A stretch of 64,000 nucleotides of DNA, from NCBI GenBank assembly GCA_014801075.1, contig JAAVEW010000004.1, positions 101,190-165,189 of the forward strand. The letters are read 5' to 3'. The notes beneath the pieces were generated by a model that saw only the letters and a program-made list of their open reading frames with translations, was not told the DNA's origin and made no database searches. Origin of the DNA: Barnesiella sp. Its GTDB lineage: Bacteria > Bacteroidota > Bacteroidia > Bacteroidales > Muribaculaceae. The translations under genes were made by a program, and so were the position numbers. Shown piece after piece: positions 27,314 through 37,274 of this stretch (the stretch's first letter is position 1; the number at the start of each line of letters is the position of its first letter).

Positions 27314-28642
27314 ATGAAAAAACTCAGACTAAACAGACTGGCAATTGCGGCGGCTCTCGTCATGACGATGGGCGTGCAGCAATCATGCAGCGACTCCGAC
27401 GACTCGGCTGCAGTCTACGACCCGTCAGCGCCTGTGGTCCTAACCGACTACTATCCGACTGAGGGTGGTGTGGCCACGAAGCTCATACTCAATGGTAAGA
27501 ACTTCGGCACCGACATCTCCAAAATCCAGGTGCTCATCAACGAGCGGCCCGCAGCCGTGGTAAGCTCGGTGGGCGACCAGATTTACGCCATCTGCCCCCG
27601 CAAGCCGGGCGACGGCGACGCCAATGATATCATCGACTGCAAGGTGGCTGTCATCGTCGATGGCAAGCGCAGCGAGTATCCCGTCAACTTCCAGTATCAG
27701 ATTCAGACAGTAGTTACCACCGTGTGCGGTATGCTCGGCGCGCCCGACGATGTCGTTACCGGCAACCTCGCGCAGACCTCAATGCCCCACGTGACCTACC
27801 TCGCCGTTGACCACGACAACAATATCATCGCCTCGCTCCGCAACGGTAACAGCTATTATACTGACAACAAGGTGATAATGGTCAACGAAGACGAGGACTT
27901 CAGTAAGCTCCTTATCCCCGACACAGGCGCTCCCCTCAACCAGCCCTGTATGCTCAACGACGGCAAGACGGTGTATATCCCCACCGACAATGGTCTCGAT
28001 TACTGGACCATGTCGTCCGACAACATGTGGGCGCCCATGAAACAGTCGCTCAAGCCCAACACCGGCGAGACACTGACATTTGACTACAAGCACTCATTCG
28101 CAATGTGTGATTATGACGGCTACATGTACGTCCGCCCCAAGAACGGTATCCTCTACCGCTTCGACCCGCAGACCGGTCTTACCTCACAGGTAGCCAACGG
28201 CCTCATGTCGGGTTCCGACTCCTACATGGCGTTCTCCAAGAAGCACCCCACCATGCTTTACCTCGCCTACACCAACAACCATTGTATCTACTCATATGAC
28301 ATCCTGACCGGCAAGCATACACTTATCGCCGGCATCTCGGCCCAGTCGGGATATATCGACGGTAACGGCCCCGCAGCCATGTTCAACGAGCCCCGTCAGC
28401 TTATCCTCGACGACAACGATGACATGTATATAGCCGATACCAACAACCACTGCATACGCAAAGTGACCCCCGATGGAAAGGTAAGTACCGTAATCGGTAT
28501 CCCCGGCGAGGCAGGCTATCAGGACGGCGCGCCCGACGAAGCCCTCTTCAACCGCCCCTTCGGAGTATGTATCAACAACGACGGCATCATCTACATCGGC
28601 GACTTTGACAATCAGTGCATACGCCGCCTTGCCATCGAATAA
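27314..28642 (+). CDS. TIG/NHL-repeat lipoprotein, candidate surface glycan-binding protein
   Basis: A 442-residue lipoprotein with lipobox Cys in GVQQSCSDSDD. Residues about 40-130 form an IPT/TIG immunoglobulin-like domain (VVLTDYYPTEGGVATKLILNGKNFG). Residues about 150-442 form an NHL-type propeller, with clear blades such as MYIADTNNHCIRKVTPDGKVSTV and a closing IYIGDFDNQCIRRL. Proteins of this build occur in Bacteroidetes utilization loci and are thought to bind glycan at the cell surface. It lies 24 bp before susC, on the upstream side of the pair rather than the usual downstream position. Confidence 0.8.
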   Translation: MKKLRLNRLAIAAALVMTMGVQQSCSDSDDSAAVYDPSAPVVLTDYYPTEGGVATKLILNGKNFGTDISKIQVLINERPAAVVSSVGDQIYAICPRKPGDGDANDIIDCKVAVIVDGKRSEYPVNFQYQIQTVVTTVCGMLGAPDDVVTGNLAQTSMPHVTYLAVDHDNNIIASLRNGNSYYTDNKVIMVNEDEDFSKLLIPDTGAPLNQPCMLNDGKTVYIPTDNGLDYWTMSSDNMWAPMKQSLKPNTGETLTFDYKHSFAMCDYDGYMYVRPKNGILYRFDPQTGLTSQVANGLMSGSDSYMAFSKKHPTMLYLAYTNNHCIYSYDILTGKHTLIAGISAQSGYIDGNGPAAMFNEPRQLILDDNDDMYIADTNNHCIRKVTPDGKVSTVIGIPGEAGYQDGAPDEALFNRPFGVCINNDGIIYIGDFDNQCIRRLAIE

Positions 28643-28666
28643 ACAAACCAGTCAAAACCAACAGCA

Positions 28667-31600
28667 ATGGACAAAAGGATATTAATGATTATAACTTGCC
28701 TCCTCGTGGCTATCGGAGCCATGGCGCAGGAGGTGACCGTGACAGGTACGGTCTATGACGAGACTCACGAACCGTTTCCCGGTGTCACAATTCAGGCCAA
28801 GGACCGTCCCGGCGTGGGTGTAACAACCGACCTCGACGGTAACTTCTCAATAAAGGCCCAGAAGAAGGATGTGCTCGTGGTATCGTGCGTGGGCTACACC
28901 CCGCAGGAATTTGATGTGGACGAAGTGAAAGGTCCGCTCGAAGTTACCCTCGAACCCTCCAGCACTCTGCTCGACGAGGCAGTGGTAGTGGGTCTCGGTA
29001 CCCAGCGTAAGATTTCAGTCGTAGGTGCTGTGACATCAGTCGATGTCGACCAGCTCCAGACTCCCGCCACCAACCTTCAGAACATGCTCGGCGGCCGCGT
29101 CCCCGGTGTGATTTCGATACAGAAGAGCGGTGAGCCCGGTAAGAACATCTCCGACTTCTGGATTCGCGGTATCGGTACGTTCGGCGCCAACTCCAGCGCC
29201 CTCGTGCTCATCGACGGTCTTGAAGGCGACCTCAGTCAGCTCGACCCCGCCGACATCGAGAGCTTCTCGGTGTTGAAGGACGCATCGGCGACCGCCGTCT
29301 ACGGTGTGCGCGGTGCTAACGGTGTTGTGCTCGTGACCACCAAGCGCGGTACTGCCGACAAGCTCCAGGTGACCGGTCGTGTCGACTTCTCTATTTCCCA
29401 CCTGACCCGCATGCCCCAGTTCGTTAACTCTTACGACTACGCCCGCCTGGCCAACGAGGCCCTCGCGGTTCGCGGCAACTCACCCCTCTACTCCGACATC
29501 GAACTCGCCATCATCAAGAATCACCTCGACCCCGACCTCTATCCCGATGTCAACTGGCGCGACGAGATTCTTCATGACAACTCACTGACCCAGACCTACT
29601 ACGTCAACGCCCGCGGTGGTGGTTCACTCGCCCGCTACTTCGTATCGCTCGGCTACAAGAACGAGAGCGCTGCCTACAAGCAGGACAAATCGTCGAAATA
29701 TTCGACCAACGTAGGTTATCAGACATTCAACTACCGCGTCAACCTCGACATCAACCTCACCAAGAGCACTCAGCTCTACTTCGGTGCCGACGGTTTCATC
29801 GCCGAGAAGAGCGAGCCGGGTAATGCCAACACCGACGCTCTGTGGTACACCTGCCGCAATCTTACTCCTATCACCATTCCTACCCGCTACTCCTCAGGCG
29901 AACTGCCCGCTTACGGCACCGACAACGCCTACTCACCCTACGTGATGCTCAACCACACCGGTATGTCAAAAATCCGTAACTACAGCGGTAAGGTGACACT
30001 CGAAGTTAAGCAGGACCTCTCGATGATTACCGAAGGCCTCAAACTCCGCCTGCAGGGTGCGTATGACAACCAGTCGAGCCTGCGCGAAATCCGCTCTGTG
30101 CTCCCCGAAATGTACTACGCCACCACACGTAAATACACCGGCGAACTCGCCCTCGTCAAGAGAGTGGACGCCCAGACCGCACGCTACAACCACGACGAAT
30201 CACAGTATTACAAGATACACTTCGAGGGAACAGCTACCTGGGACCGTCTCTTCGCCCGCAAGCACCGCGTAGGCGCCCTCGTCTACTACTACATGAGCAG
30301 CCAGCAGACTATGGATGGCTCAATCGACGGCCGTGCCGAGTCAGTGCGCGGTATGTACGCAATTCCTATCCGTTATCAGGGTATTTCAAGCCGACTCACT
30401 TACGGATTCGACGATACTTACTTCATCGACGGTAACTTCGGTTACACCGGTTCGGAGAACTTCGAGAAGGGTCACCGCTTCGGTTTCTTCCCCTCTGTGG
30501 CTCTCGGTTGGGTTCCCACCCAGTATCGCTTCATCCGCGAGAACCTCCCCTGGCTCAGCTTCTTCAAAATCCGCGGTTCTTACGGTCTCGTAGGTAACGA
30601 CCGACTCACCGACGAGCGCTTCCCCTACCTGACTCTCATGATCAACAACAACGGCGGTGGCGGTTGGGGTAGCAACGTAGGCTACATCACCGAGGACCGC
30701 GTAGGTGCCAACAACCTCCAGTGGGAGAAAGCAAAGAAATTTGACGTAGGTATCGAAGGCCGCCTCTTCAACGACAAGGTTGACTTCGTTGTCGACTTCT
30801 TCCAGGACCGCCGCGACGGTATCTATCAGCGCCGCACACAGATTCCCGACTACGCAGGTCTCGTGTCGATGCCCTTCGGTAACGTGGGCCGCATGAAGAG
30901 CTACGGTGCCGACGGTAACATCTCTTACTCGCAGTCGTTCGGCAAAGACTGGACAATGACTCTCCGCGGTAACTTCACCTACTCGGCCAACAAGGTTGAG
31001 AACTGGGAACAGGCCGAGCAGCCTTACCCCTACCAGAACTACACCGGCTACGTGAACAACGCTTTCCGCGGCCTCATAGCTCTCGGTCTCTTCCGCGACG
31101 AGCTCGATGTTAAGCAGAGCCCCGTGCAGACATTCGGTTCTTACCTCCCCGGTGATATCAAGTATAAGGATGTCAACGGCGACGGTGTCATCGACGACAA
31201 TGACCGCGTGCCCCTCTCTTACCCTAACTATCCCAAGCTGATGTACGGTTTCGGTGGTGAACTCCGCTGGAAGAACCTTACTCTCGGCGTCATGTTCAAG
31301 GGTACCGGCAACACCGACTACTACTACGTGAACGGTACTTCGGGCGGTAACGGTTACATCCCCTTCTACAACGGTAACACAGGTAACGTGCTCCAGATTG
31401 TAGCCAACCAGGCCAACCGCTGGACTCCCGCCTCTTACTCAGGCGACCCCGCTACCGAAAATCCCAACGCTCTCTACCCCCGTCTGAGCTACGGCCGCAA
31501 CGAGAACAACAACCAGCTCTCTACATTCTGGCACACCAACGCGCGCTATCTGCGTCTGCAGGAAATCAACCTCAACTACCACGTGATGCCCGGTCAGCTG

Positions 31601-31762
31601 CTCCGCACCCTCGGCGTAAGCTCTATGGATGTGCAGTTTGTGGTCAACAACGTGGCAGTGTGGAGCCCCGTCAAGCTCTGGGACCCCGAGCAGGCAGAAT
31701 ACAACGGCGGTGCTTACCCCATCCCCCGCACATTCTCGCTCCAACTCTATGTTAACTTCTAA
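28667..31762 (+). CDS. SusC-like TonB-dependent outer-membrane transporter
   Basis: A 1031-residue SusC/RagA family receptor. A signal peptide (about 1-20) is followed by a carboxypeptidase-regulatory-like domain (about 22-105, with the hallmark DLDGNFSIKA), a TonB box region (DEAVVVGLGTQ), the plug domain (about 115-235, with YGVRGANGVVLVTTK), and a 22-strand barrel ending in an aromatic FSLQLYVNF. It imports oligosaccharides using TonB energy together with the SusD lipoprotein 12 bp downstream. No N-terminal STN domain is present, so it does not signal to an anti-sigma factor. Regulation is therefore presumably through the HTCS. Confidence 0.96.
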   Translation: MDKRILMIITCLLVAIGAMAQEVTVTGTVYDETHEPFPGVTIQAKDRPGVGVTTDLDGNFSIKAQKKDVLVVSCVGYTPQEFDVDEVKGPLEVTLEPSSTLLDEAVVVGLGTQRKISVVGAVTSVDVDQLQTPATNLQNMLGGRVPGVISIQKSGEPGKNISDFWIRGIGTFGANSSALVLIDGLEGDLSQLDPADIESFSVLKDASATAVYGVRGANGVVLVTTKRGTADKLQVTGRVDFSISHLTRMPQFVNSYDYARLANEALAVRGNSPLYSDIELAIIKNHLDPDLYPDVNWRDEILHDNSLTQTYYVNARGGGSLARYFVSLGYKNESAAYKQDKSSKYSTNVGYQTFNYRVNLDINLTKSTQLYFGADGFIAEKSEPGNANTDALWYTCRNLTPITIPTRYSSGELPAYGTDNAYSPYVMLNHTGMSKIRNYSGKVTLEVKQDLSMITEGLKLRLQGAYDNQSSLREIRSVLPEMYYATTRKYTGELALVKRVDAQTARYNHDESQYYKIHFEGTATWDRLFARKHRVGALVYYYMSSQQTMDGSIDGRAESVRGMYAIPIRYQGISSRLTYGFDDTYFIDGNFGYTGSENFEKGHRFGFFPSVALGWVPTQYRFIRENLPWLSFFKIRGSYGLVGNDRLTDERFPYLTLMINNNGGGGWGSNVGYITEDRVGANNLQWEKAKKFDVGIEGRLFNDKVDFVVDFFQDRRDGIYQRRTQIPDYAGLVSMPFGNVGRMKSYGADGNISYSQSFGKDWTMTLRGNFTYSANKVENWEQAEQPYPYQNYTGYVNNAFRGLIALGLFRDELDVKQSPVQTFGSYLPGDIKYKDVNGDGVIDDNDRVPLSYPNYPKLMYGFGGELRWKNLTLGVMFKGTGNTDYYYVNGTSGGNGYIPFYNGNTGNVLQIVANQANRWTPASYSGDPATENPNALYPRLSYGRNENNNQLSTFWHTNARYLRLQEINLNYHVMPGQLLRTLGVSSMDVQFVVNNVAVWSPVKLWDPEQAEYNGGAYPIPRTFSLQLYVNF

Positions 31763-31774
31763 CCTACTACTACA

Positions 31775-33781
31775 ATGAAAATATTAAAAGCCATCATACC
31801 CGTAGCTGTGGCAGGATACTGTCTCCTGACTCCCTCCTGCAACTATCTCGATGTCGACAGCTACTTTGACGATACTCTGAAATACGACTCGGTGTTCGTG
31901 TCGCGTCAGTATCTTGAAAAATATCTCTGGGGCGCAGCCGGCGAACTCCCCGACGAAAGCGCCATCTTCGGTAACGACGTCACTCCCGGCGAAACCGCTA
32001 CCGACGAAATCTTCACCCTCAACGACTACGGTCTGTTCCACGGCAAGGCGATGACCCTCGGCCTCGTGTCGCCCTCCGACCTGCGCGGCATGAACTCGTG
32101 GCCCCGCTGCTACAAGGCTATCCGCAAGGCCAATACTATCCTTGCCCGCATCAACGAGTGCCGCGACCTCACTACCGTGCAGCGCACCGAGATTGTTGGC
32201 TACGCCCACTTCCTCCGCGGCTACGCTTACTCCATCATATTGATGAACTACGGCCCGGCCGTGCTCCTCGGCGACGAAATCCTCGACAACAACGAGGAGG
32301 CAAGCTACTATGCCCGTGCCCGCGCCACTTACGACGAGACAGTGGATTATATATGCAACGAGCTCGAGACAGCCGCTGCTCTTATTCCCGACGATGTCGA
32401 CATAGCCAACTTCGGCCGTCCCACCCGCGGTGCAGCTTACGCTATCATCGCCCGTGTGCGTCTCCACGCCGCTTCGCCCTCGTTCAACGGCGGTCCGTCG
32501 GCCACCCGCTACTTCTCGGGCTGGAACCGCTCTACCGACGGCACTCCCTACGTGAGCCAGACTTACGACGAACGTAAATGGGCTCTCGCAGCCGCAGCGT
32601 GCCGCCGAGTTATCGACATGAACCGTTACAAAATCCACACCGTGGAGCGCGTATCGGCTGATGCCGGCGACGCTACCGCGGCCACTCCCGCGCTGCCCGC
32701 TACCGTGTCGGACGCCGACTTCCCCTACGGTGCAGGTGACATCGACCCGTTCCACTCTTATGCCGACATGTTCAACGGTACCACTTACGCCGTGCAGAAC
32801 AAGGAGCTTATCTGGGGTAAACAGTCAGGTTCAATCCAGGAATTTACCCGCCAGTCATTCCCCATCTACATGGGTGGCTACAACAGTATGAACATTCCCC
32901 AGAAGGTCATCGACGAGTACCGCATGCGCGACGGCAAGACCATCGAGGAGGCCCGTCAGACCGGCGAATACTCCGAGTCAGGCAACTCCCGCGTGCTCTC
33001 TTACTTCTCGGGCTACCGTCTGCTCCGCGGCACCTACAACATGTATGTTGACCGTGAGATGCGTTTCTACGTCTGCGTAGGCTTCAACGGCTGCTACTGG
33101 CCCGCAACTTCCTGCAACAACAATAACTACCGTCAGCAGACAATCTACTACTACAACGGTGGTAACGCAGGCAAGGACAAGGCTATCGCCGAGCCCCGCA
33201 ACTACAACGCTACAGGCTACGTGCTCAAGAAATACATCCACCCCGAGGACAACTGGTATAACGGCGACGGTTCTACCCGCACCGCCAAGACATTTGCCAT
33301 CATCCGCTACGCCGAGATTCTTCTGTCGTATGCCGAGGCTGTCAACCACCTCTCAAGCACCCACACCGTGGAACTCCCCTCGGGACAGAGCTACACACTC
33401 TCACGCGCTTCCGACCTCGACGACGCAGTGTTCTACTTCAACCAGATACGTTTCCGCTCGGGTCAGCCCGCTATCGAAGCGGCCGACTATGCCGACGAGG
33501 AGTCGTTTGAAAAGCAGATACGCCATGAGCGCTTCATCGAGTTCTTCGCCGAAGGCCGCCGTTACTACGACCTTCGCCGCTGGGGCACACTCGAAGAGGA
33601 AGAGGCTTATCCCATCACCGGTATGAACGTGGAGGCAGCTTCCAACGGTTACGCAGCGCGTACTGTAGTCAATCATGCCGACTACCGCAACCGCGTGTGC
33701 GACAAGAAGATGGTGTTCCTCCCCATACACCGCGACGAACTGAGAAAATCATCTTTGCTTGACCAGAACCCCGGTTGGTAA
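31775..33781 (+). CDS. SusD-like glycan-binding lipoprotein
   Basis: A 668-residue RagB/SusD family lipoprotein with lipobox Cys in LTPSCNYLDV. The N-terminal TPR-like region contains the typical WPRCYKAIRKANTILARI and GYAHFLRGYAYSIIL segments. The C-terminal region carries RHERFIEFFAEGRRYYDLRRWG. It caps the SusC barrel and delivers glycans. It is somewhat longer than the usual 500-600 residues, with extra loops around 300-340 and 420-470. The 12-bp gap from susC shows co-transcription. Confidence 0.96.
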   Translation: MKILKAIIPVAVAGYCLLTPSCNYLDVDSYFDDTLKYDSVFVSRQYLEKYLWGAAGELPDESAIFGNDVTPGETATDEIFTLNDYGLFHGKAMTLGLVSPSDLRGMNSWPRCYKAIRKANTILARINECRDLTTVQRTEIVGYAHFLRGYAYSIILMNYGPAVLLGDEILDNNEEASYYARARATYDETVDYICNELETAAALIPDDVDIANFGRPTRGAAYAIIARVRLHAASPSFNGGPSATRYFSGWNRSTDGTPYVSQTYDERKWALAAAACRRVIDMNRYKIHTVERVSADAGDATAATPALPATVSDADFPYGAGDIDPFHSYADMFNGTTYAVQNKELIWGKQSGSIQEFTRQSFPIYMGGYNSMNIPQKVIDEYRMRDGKTIEEARQTGEYSESGNSRVLSYFSGYRLLRGTYNMYVDREMRFYVCVGFNGCYWPATSCNNNNYRQQTIYYYNGGNAGKDKAIAEPRNYNATGYVLKKYIHPEDNWYNGDGSTRTAKTFAIIRYAEILLSYAEAVNHLSSTHTVELPSGQSYTLSRASDLDDAVFYFNQIRFRSGQPAIEAADYADEESFEKQIRHERFIEFFAEGRRYYDLRRWGTLEEEEAYPITGMNVEAASNGYAARTVVNHADYRNRVCDKKMVFLPIHRDELRKSSLLDQNPGW

Positions 33782-33818
33782 GCAAGTGGTAGTGAACGCT
33801 TAAAATTATCAAAGACTT

Positions 33819-34772
33819 ATGAAAATCAAATTTATAATACCGACAGTGATGGCCGCAGCGGCAATGTTGACCGCCTGCGACGAGAACGACCAGTTCAAGG
33901 GTGAGCTTTACGAGAAGGTCATCTACGTGCTGAGCGACAACGACCTGATGTTCTCAAGCGTGCATCAGCTCGGCGAAACCACTCCCGGTTACGTGACAGT
34001 ATATTGCGGCGGCACAGAGCATATCACAAGCGATGTCACCGTTGAGCTCGAACCCTACGCCGAGGCTCTTGACCATTACAACTATGTGAACTATGACCTC
34101 GACGAGTCGCGCTACGCCCGTCTGCTCGATTCCTCCCACTATACTATCGACAACTACTCGACCGTGCTCAAGGCCAACAGCCCCGACTACTATTCGCTCA
34201 TCCCCATCAACGTGAACCCCGACGGCCTGTCGCCCGACTCGACCTACATCGTGCCCCTGCGCATCAAGTCGGTAAGCGACTTCCGTGTCAACCCCGACAA
34301 GGAGGCTGTGCTCTACCGCGTGGTGCTTGCCAACAAATATGCCACCATGGAGCATACCACCTACTATCAGATGGCCGGTGTCGAGACTCTCGGTCTGAGC
34401 GACGGCGACGTTGCCAGCGGTATCTCCGTGACCCGCGTCATCGCCCCCCTGGCCAGCAACAAGATACGTGTCTTTGCCGGCACTCACTCCTACGTTCCCA
34501 ACAACGTGACCCTCGACGAAATCAATACCTACGCAATGACCGTCACCCTCAATGACGACCACACTCTCGACATCGCCTCATACGGCGGTCTCGAAGTGGA
34601 AATGCTTGACAACGCCGAGAGCAACTACTGGGAATACAACGAGAAAGGCTGGCTCATTCTCTACATGAACTACCGCTACATGGACACCGTAACCTACAAC
34701 GGCAAGACTGAAACCTGCTGGGTGACCATGGACGAAACCAACACCTACAAGCCCGAGCAGTACGAGAACTAA
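33819..34772 (+). CDS. DUF1735-type lipoprotein, accessory to SusCD
   Basis: A 317-residue lipoprotein (lipobox Cys in AMLTACDEND). The N-terminal half matches the DUF1735 pattern (EKVIYVLSDND, GYVTVYCGGT, YIVPLRIKSVS), with a second beta-sandwich behind it. Such proteins often follow SusD in Bacteroidetes utilization loci and are thought to bind glycan at the surface. The gene is 37 bp after susD. Behind it lies a 234-bp gap with two small hairpins (34826-34837, and a CGGCC/GGCCG stem near 34855) that could reduce transcription into the enzyme genes downstream. Confidence 0.75.
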   Translation: MKIKFIIPTVMAAAAMLTACDENDQFKGELYEKVIYVLSDNDLMFSSVHQLGETTPGYVTVYCGGTEHITSDVTVELEPYAEALDHYNYVNYDLDESRYARLLDSSHYTIDNYSTVLKANSPDYYSLIPINVNPDGLSPDSTYIVPLRIKSVSDFRVNPDKEAVLYRVVLANKYATMEHTTYYQMAGVETLGLSDGDVASGISVTRVIAPLASNKIRVFAGTHSYVPNNVTLDEINTYAMTVTLNDDHTLDIASYGGLEVEMLDNAESNYWEYNEKGWLILYMNYRYMDTVTYNGKTETCWVTMDETNTYKPEQYEN

Positions 34773-35006
34773 TCGCTCCCGCTTGTATATTACAGAAATT
34801 CTGACGAACTTTGTAGTAAAACTTTGCAACAAGTTGCGGATTAACGGTCTACGGCCATCGGGCCGTATGACCGCAACCCGCAGCCTTCCATCACTGTTGC
34901 CTGAAACGACCGCCGGCGCCACCGCATATCAGCGACCACAGAGTCAATCATGATACCGCAGACGCAGGCATCACGACGGCAACAAAGCAGACCTGACAAT
35001 CAACGA

Positions 35007-37259
35007 ATGAAAGCTAAGATAAAAACAGATGTAGTAAGGTTAGGTGTCGCGACACTGATACTCTCGGCCGTGTCGGTCGGGAGTATCGGGGCCGCGAATA
35101 CTCCTGTCGACTACGTTAATCCCTATATCGGCAATATAAGCCACATGCTCATGCCCACGTTTCCCACTGTCCATCTGCCCAACGGCATGATGCGCGTGTA
35201 TCCCGAGCGTGGCTCATTTACCGACAGCCGCGTCAACGGTCTGCCCCTCTTTGTAGTCAATCACCGCGAGTGCAAGGCATTCAACCTGTCGGCAGCGCAG
35301 AGCATAGCTCCCGGCAGCGAGATTCCTTACTCCATAGTCACTGACTACGACAACGAAACTATCACTCCTTACAGCTACACCACCGACATTGACGGGCAGA
35401 ACATACGCGCCGAGTACACCCCGTCGCGCCATTCGGCTCTCTACCGTCTGACACCCGACGCGTCGCAGAGCGGCGACATGACCGTGATACTCAACGCCCG
35501 CAACGGCGAGATGAATATCGACGGCCGCACCATGAGCGGCTTCCAGTATTCGTGGGGCGGCATAAAGGTGTATATCTACGCCGAGGCCGACCGCGATCCG
35601 CTGAGCGCCGGAGTGCTCTCGCAGGGCGCTGTATCGACCGCCACCTCAGGCACGGGCGACGAAGCCTGCGCCGTGATGACATTCGACTCCTCAGCCCCCG
35701 TGGTAATACGCTACGGCGTGTCATATATCGATGCCGACCAGGCACGCCGCAACATGCAGAGCGAAATCGCCGGCCTCGACTTCGACAAGGCTGTCAAGCA
35801 GGCCCGCAAAGCCTGGAACGACGAGCTTGGCAAAATCACCGTCGAGGGTGGTACCGAAGCCGACAAGGAGGTATTCTACACCGCTCTCTACCGCTGCTAC
35901 GAGCGTCCCGTTGACCTCGGCGAGCAGGGCCGCTACTTCAATCCCGCCGACCGCAAGGTGTATGACGGCGACCATCACTACACCGACGACTGGCTCTGGG
36001 ACACTTACCGCGCAACCCACCCGCTGCGCATTCTCCTCTCGGAGAGTCAGGAAGCCGACATGATAAACTCGCTCATCGACTACGCCCGCCATTCATCCGG
36101 CCAGCCGTGGCTTCCCACATTTCCCGCAGTCAGCGGCGACTCCCACCGCATGAACTGCAACCACGGCGTTGCCGTCGTCGCCGATGCCCTCGTCAAGGGG
36201 GTCAAGGGCGTTGACTATGCCGACGCTTACCGCTACGGCAAAGCCGCTATCGAGGACAAGACCCTCGCTCCGTGGCGCAACAGCCGCGCGGGCTATCTCA
36301 ACAAATTTTACCGCGACCACGGTTATATCCCCGCTCTCCATCCCGGCGAACGCGAAACGCTCGACGAGGTTGACGGCTGGGAGAAACGTCAGGCCGTGGC
36401 CGTCACTCTGGGCACTTCATACGACGACTGGTGCCTCTCGGTGATAGCCGACCGTCTCGGCCTCGCCGACGAAGCGGCCTACTACGCCGCGCAATCAAAG
36501 AACTACCGCAATCTCTTCAACCCCGCTACCTCCTTCTTCCACCCGAAGGACAGCGCCGGCCGGTTCATCGAACCGTTTGACTACCGTTTCTCAGGGGGTA
36601 TCGGAGCGCGTGACTACTACGACGAAAACAACGGGTGGACCTACCGCTGGGACTGCCAGCATGACATACCGGGCCTCATAGAGCTGATGGGGGGCGACGA
36701 ACGCTTCACCTCCAATCTCGACGACACGTTCAACGAGTGGCTCGGCAAGAATAAATATGAATTTTACAGCGTGCTCCCCGACCAGACCGGCAATGTAGGC
36801 CAGTTCACTATGGGCAACGAGCCGTCGATGCATATACCCTATCTCTACAACTACGCCCACGCTCCGTGGCGCACGCAGCGCCGTGTGCGTCAGCTCATAC
36901 GCCAGTGGTTCCGCCCCGATGTGATGGGTGTGCCGGGCGATGAGGATGGGGGAGGACTCTCCTCGTTCGTGGTGTTCTCGATGATGGGATTCTATCCCGT
37001 GACCCCCGGCTCCGGCCTCTACACTATTGGCACGCCATTCTTCGACAAGGTGAAACTGCGCATGGAGAACGGACGGGAAATTGTAATCGAAGCGCCCGGC
37101 ACGAGCGACGACTGCAAATACATAGTCGACGCCACCCTCTCGGGCAAGAAACTCGACAAGCCGTTCTTCACCCATGATGATATACGCAACGGCGCCGTGA
37201 TAAAACTGAAAATGAGTCCCCGCCACTCAATCTGGGGCTGCAATCCGATAAGAAATTAA
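35007..37259 (+). CDS. GH92-family alpha-mannosidase-like enzyme, divergent
   Basis: About 750 residues. I chose the ATG at 35007 because the signal peptide starts there; an ATG at 34950 gives an atypical 19-residue extension. GH92 landmarks are VDYVNPYIGN, TDDWLWDTYRATHPLR, NGWTYRWDCQHDIPGLIELMGG and GDEDGGGLSSFVVFSMMGFYPVTPGS. Compared with the first GH92 it replaces the N-terminal GTGG-like loop with NISHMLMPTFPTVHLPNGMM, and the base-region motif reads GDEDGGGLS instead of GNDDCGQMS. It belongs to a different GH92 branch and may act on another linkage. It is 15 bp before the first GH30 gene. Confidence 0.87.
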   Translation: MKAKIKTDVVRLGVATLILSAVSVGSIGAANTPVDYVNPYIGNISHMLMPTFPTVHLPNGMMRVYPERGSFTDSRVNGLPLFVVNHRECKAFNLSAAQSIAPGSEIPYSIVTDYDNETITPYSYTTDIDGQNIRAEYTPSRHSALYRLTPDASQSGDMTVILNARNGEMNIDGRTMSGFQYSWGGIKVYIYAEADRDPLSAGVLSQGAVSTATSGTGDEACAVMTFDSSAPVVIRYGVSYIDADQARRNMQSEIAGLDFDKAVKQARKAWNDELGKITVEGGTEADKEVFYTALYRCYERPVDLGEQGRYFNPADRKVYDGDHHYTDDWLWDTYRATHPLRILLSESQEADMINSLIDYARHSSGQPWLPTFPAVSGDSHRMNCNHGVAVVADALVKGVKGVDYADAYRYGKAAIEDKTLAPWRNSRAGYLNKFYRDHGYIPALHPGERETLDEVDGWEKRQAVAVTLGTSYDDWCLSVIADRLGLADEAAYYAAQSKNYRNLFNPATSFFHPKDSAGRFIEPFDYRFSGGIGARDYYDENNGWTYRWDCQHDIPGLIELMGGDERFTSNLDDTFNEWLGKNKYEFYSVLPDQTGNVGQFTMGNEPSMHIPYLYNYAHAPWRTQRRVRQLIRQWFRPDVMGVPGDEDGGGLSSFVVFSMMGFYPVTPGSGLYTIGTPFFDKVKLRMENGREIVIEAPGTSDDCKYIVDATLSGKKLDKPFFTHDDIRNGAVIKLKMSPRHSIWGCNPIRN

Positions 37260-37274
37260 AAAAATACTGAAACG

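Noticed and set aside
34800..34830. TTTG ... ACTTTG pair as an internal promoter before the second GH92
   Set aside because: The two elements are only about 9 bp apart, too close for a -33/-7 pair.
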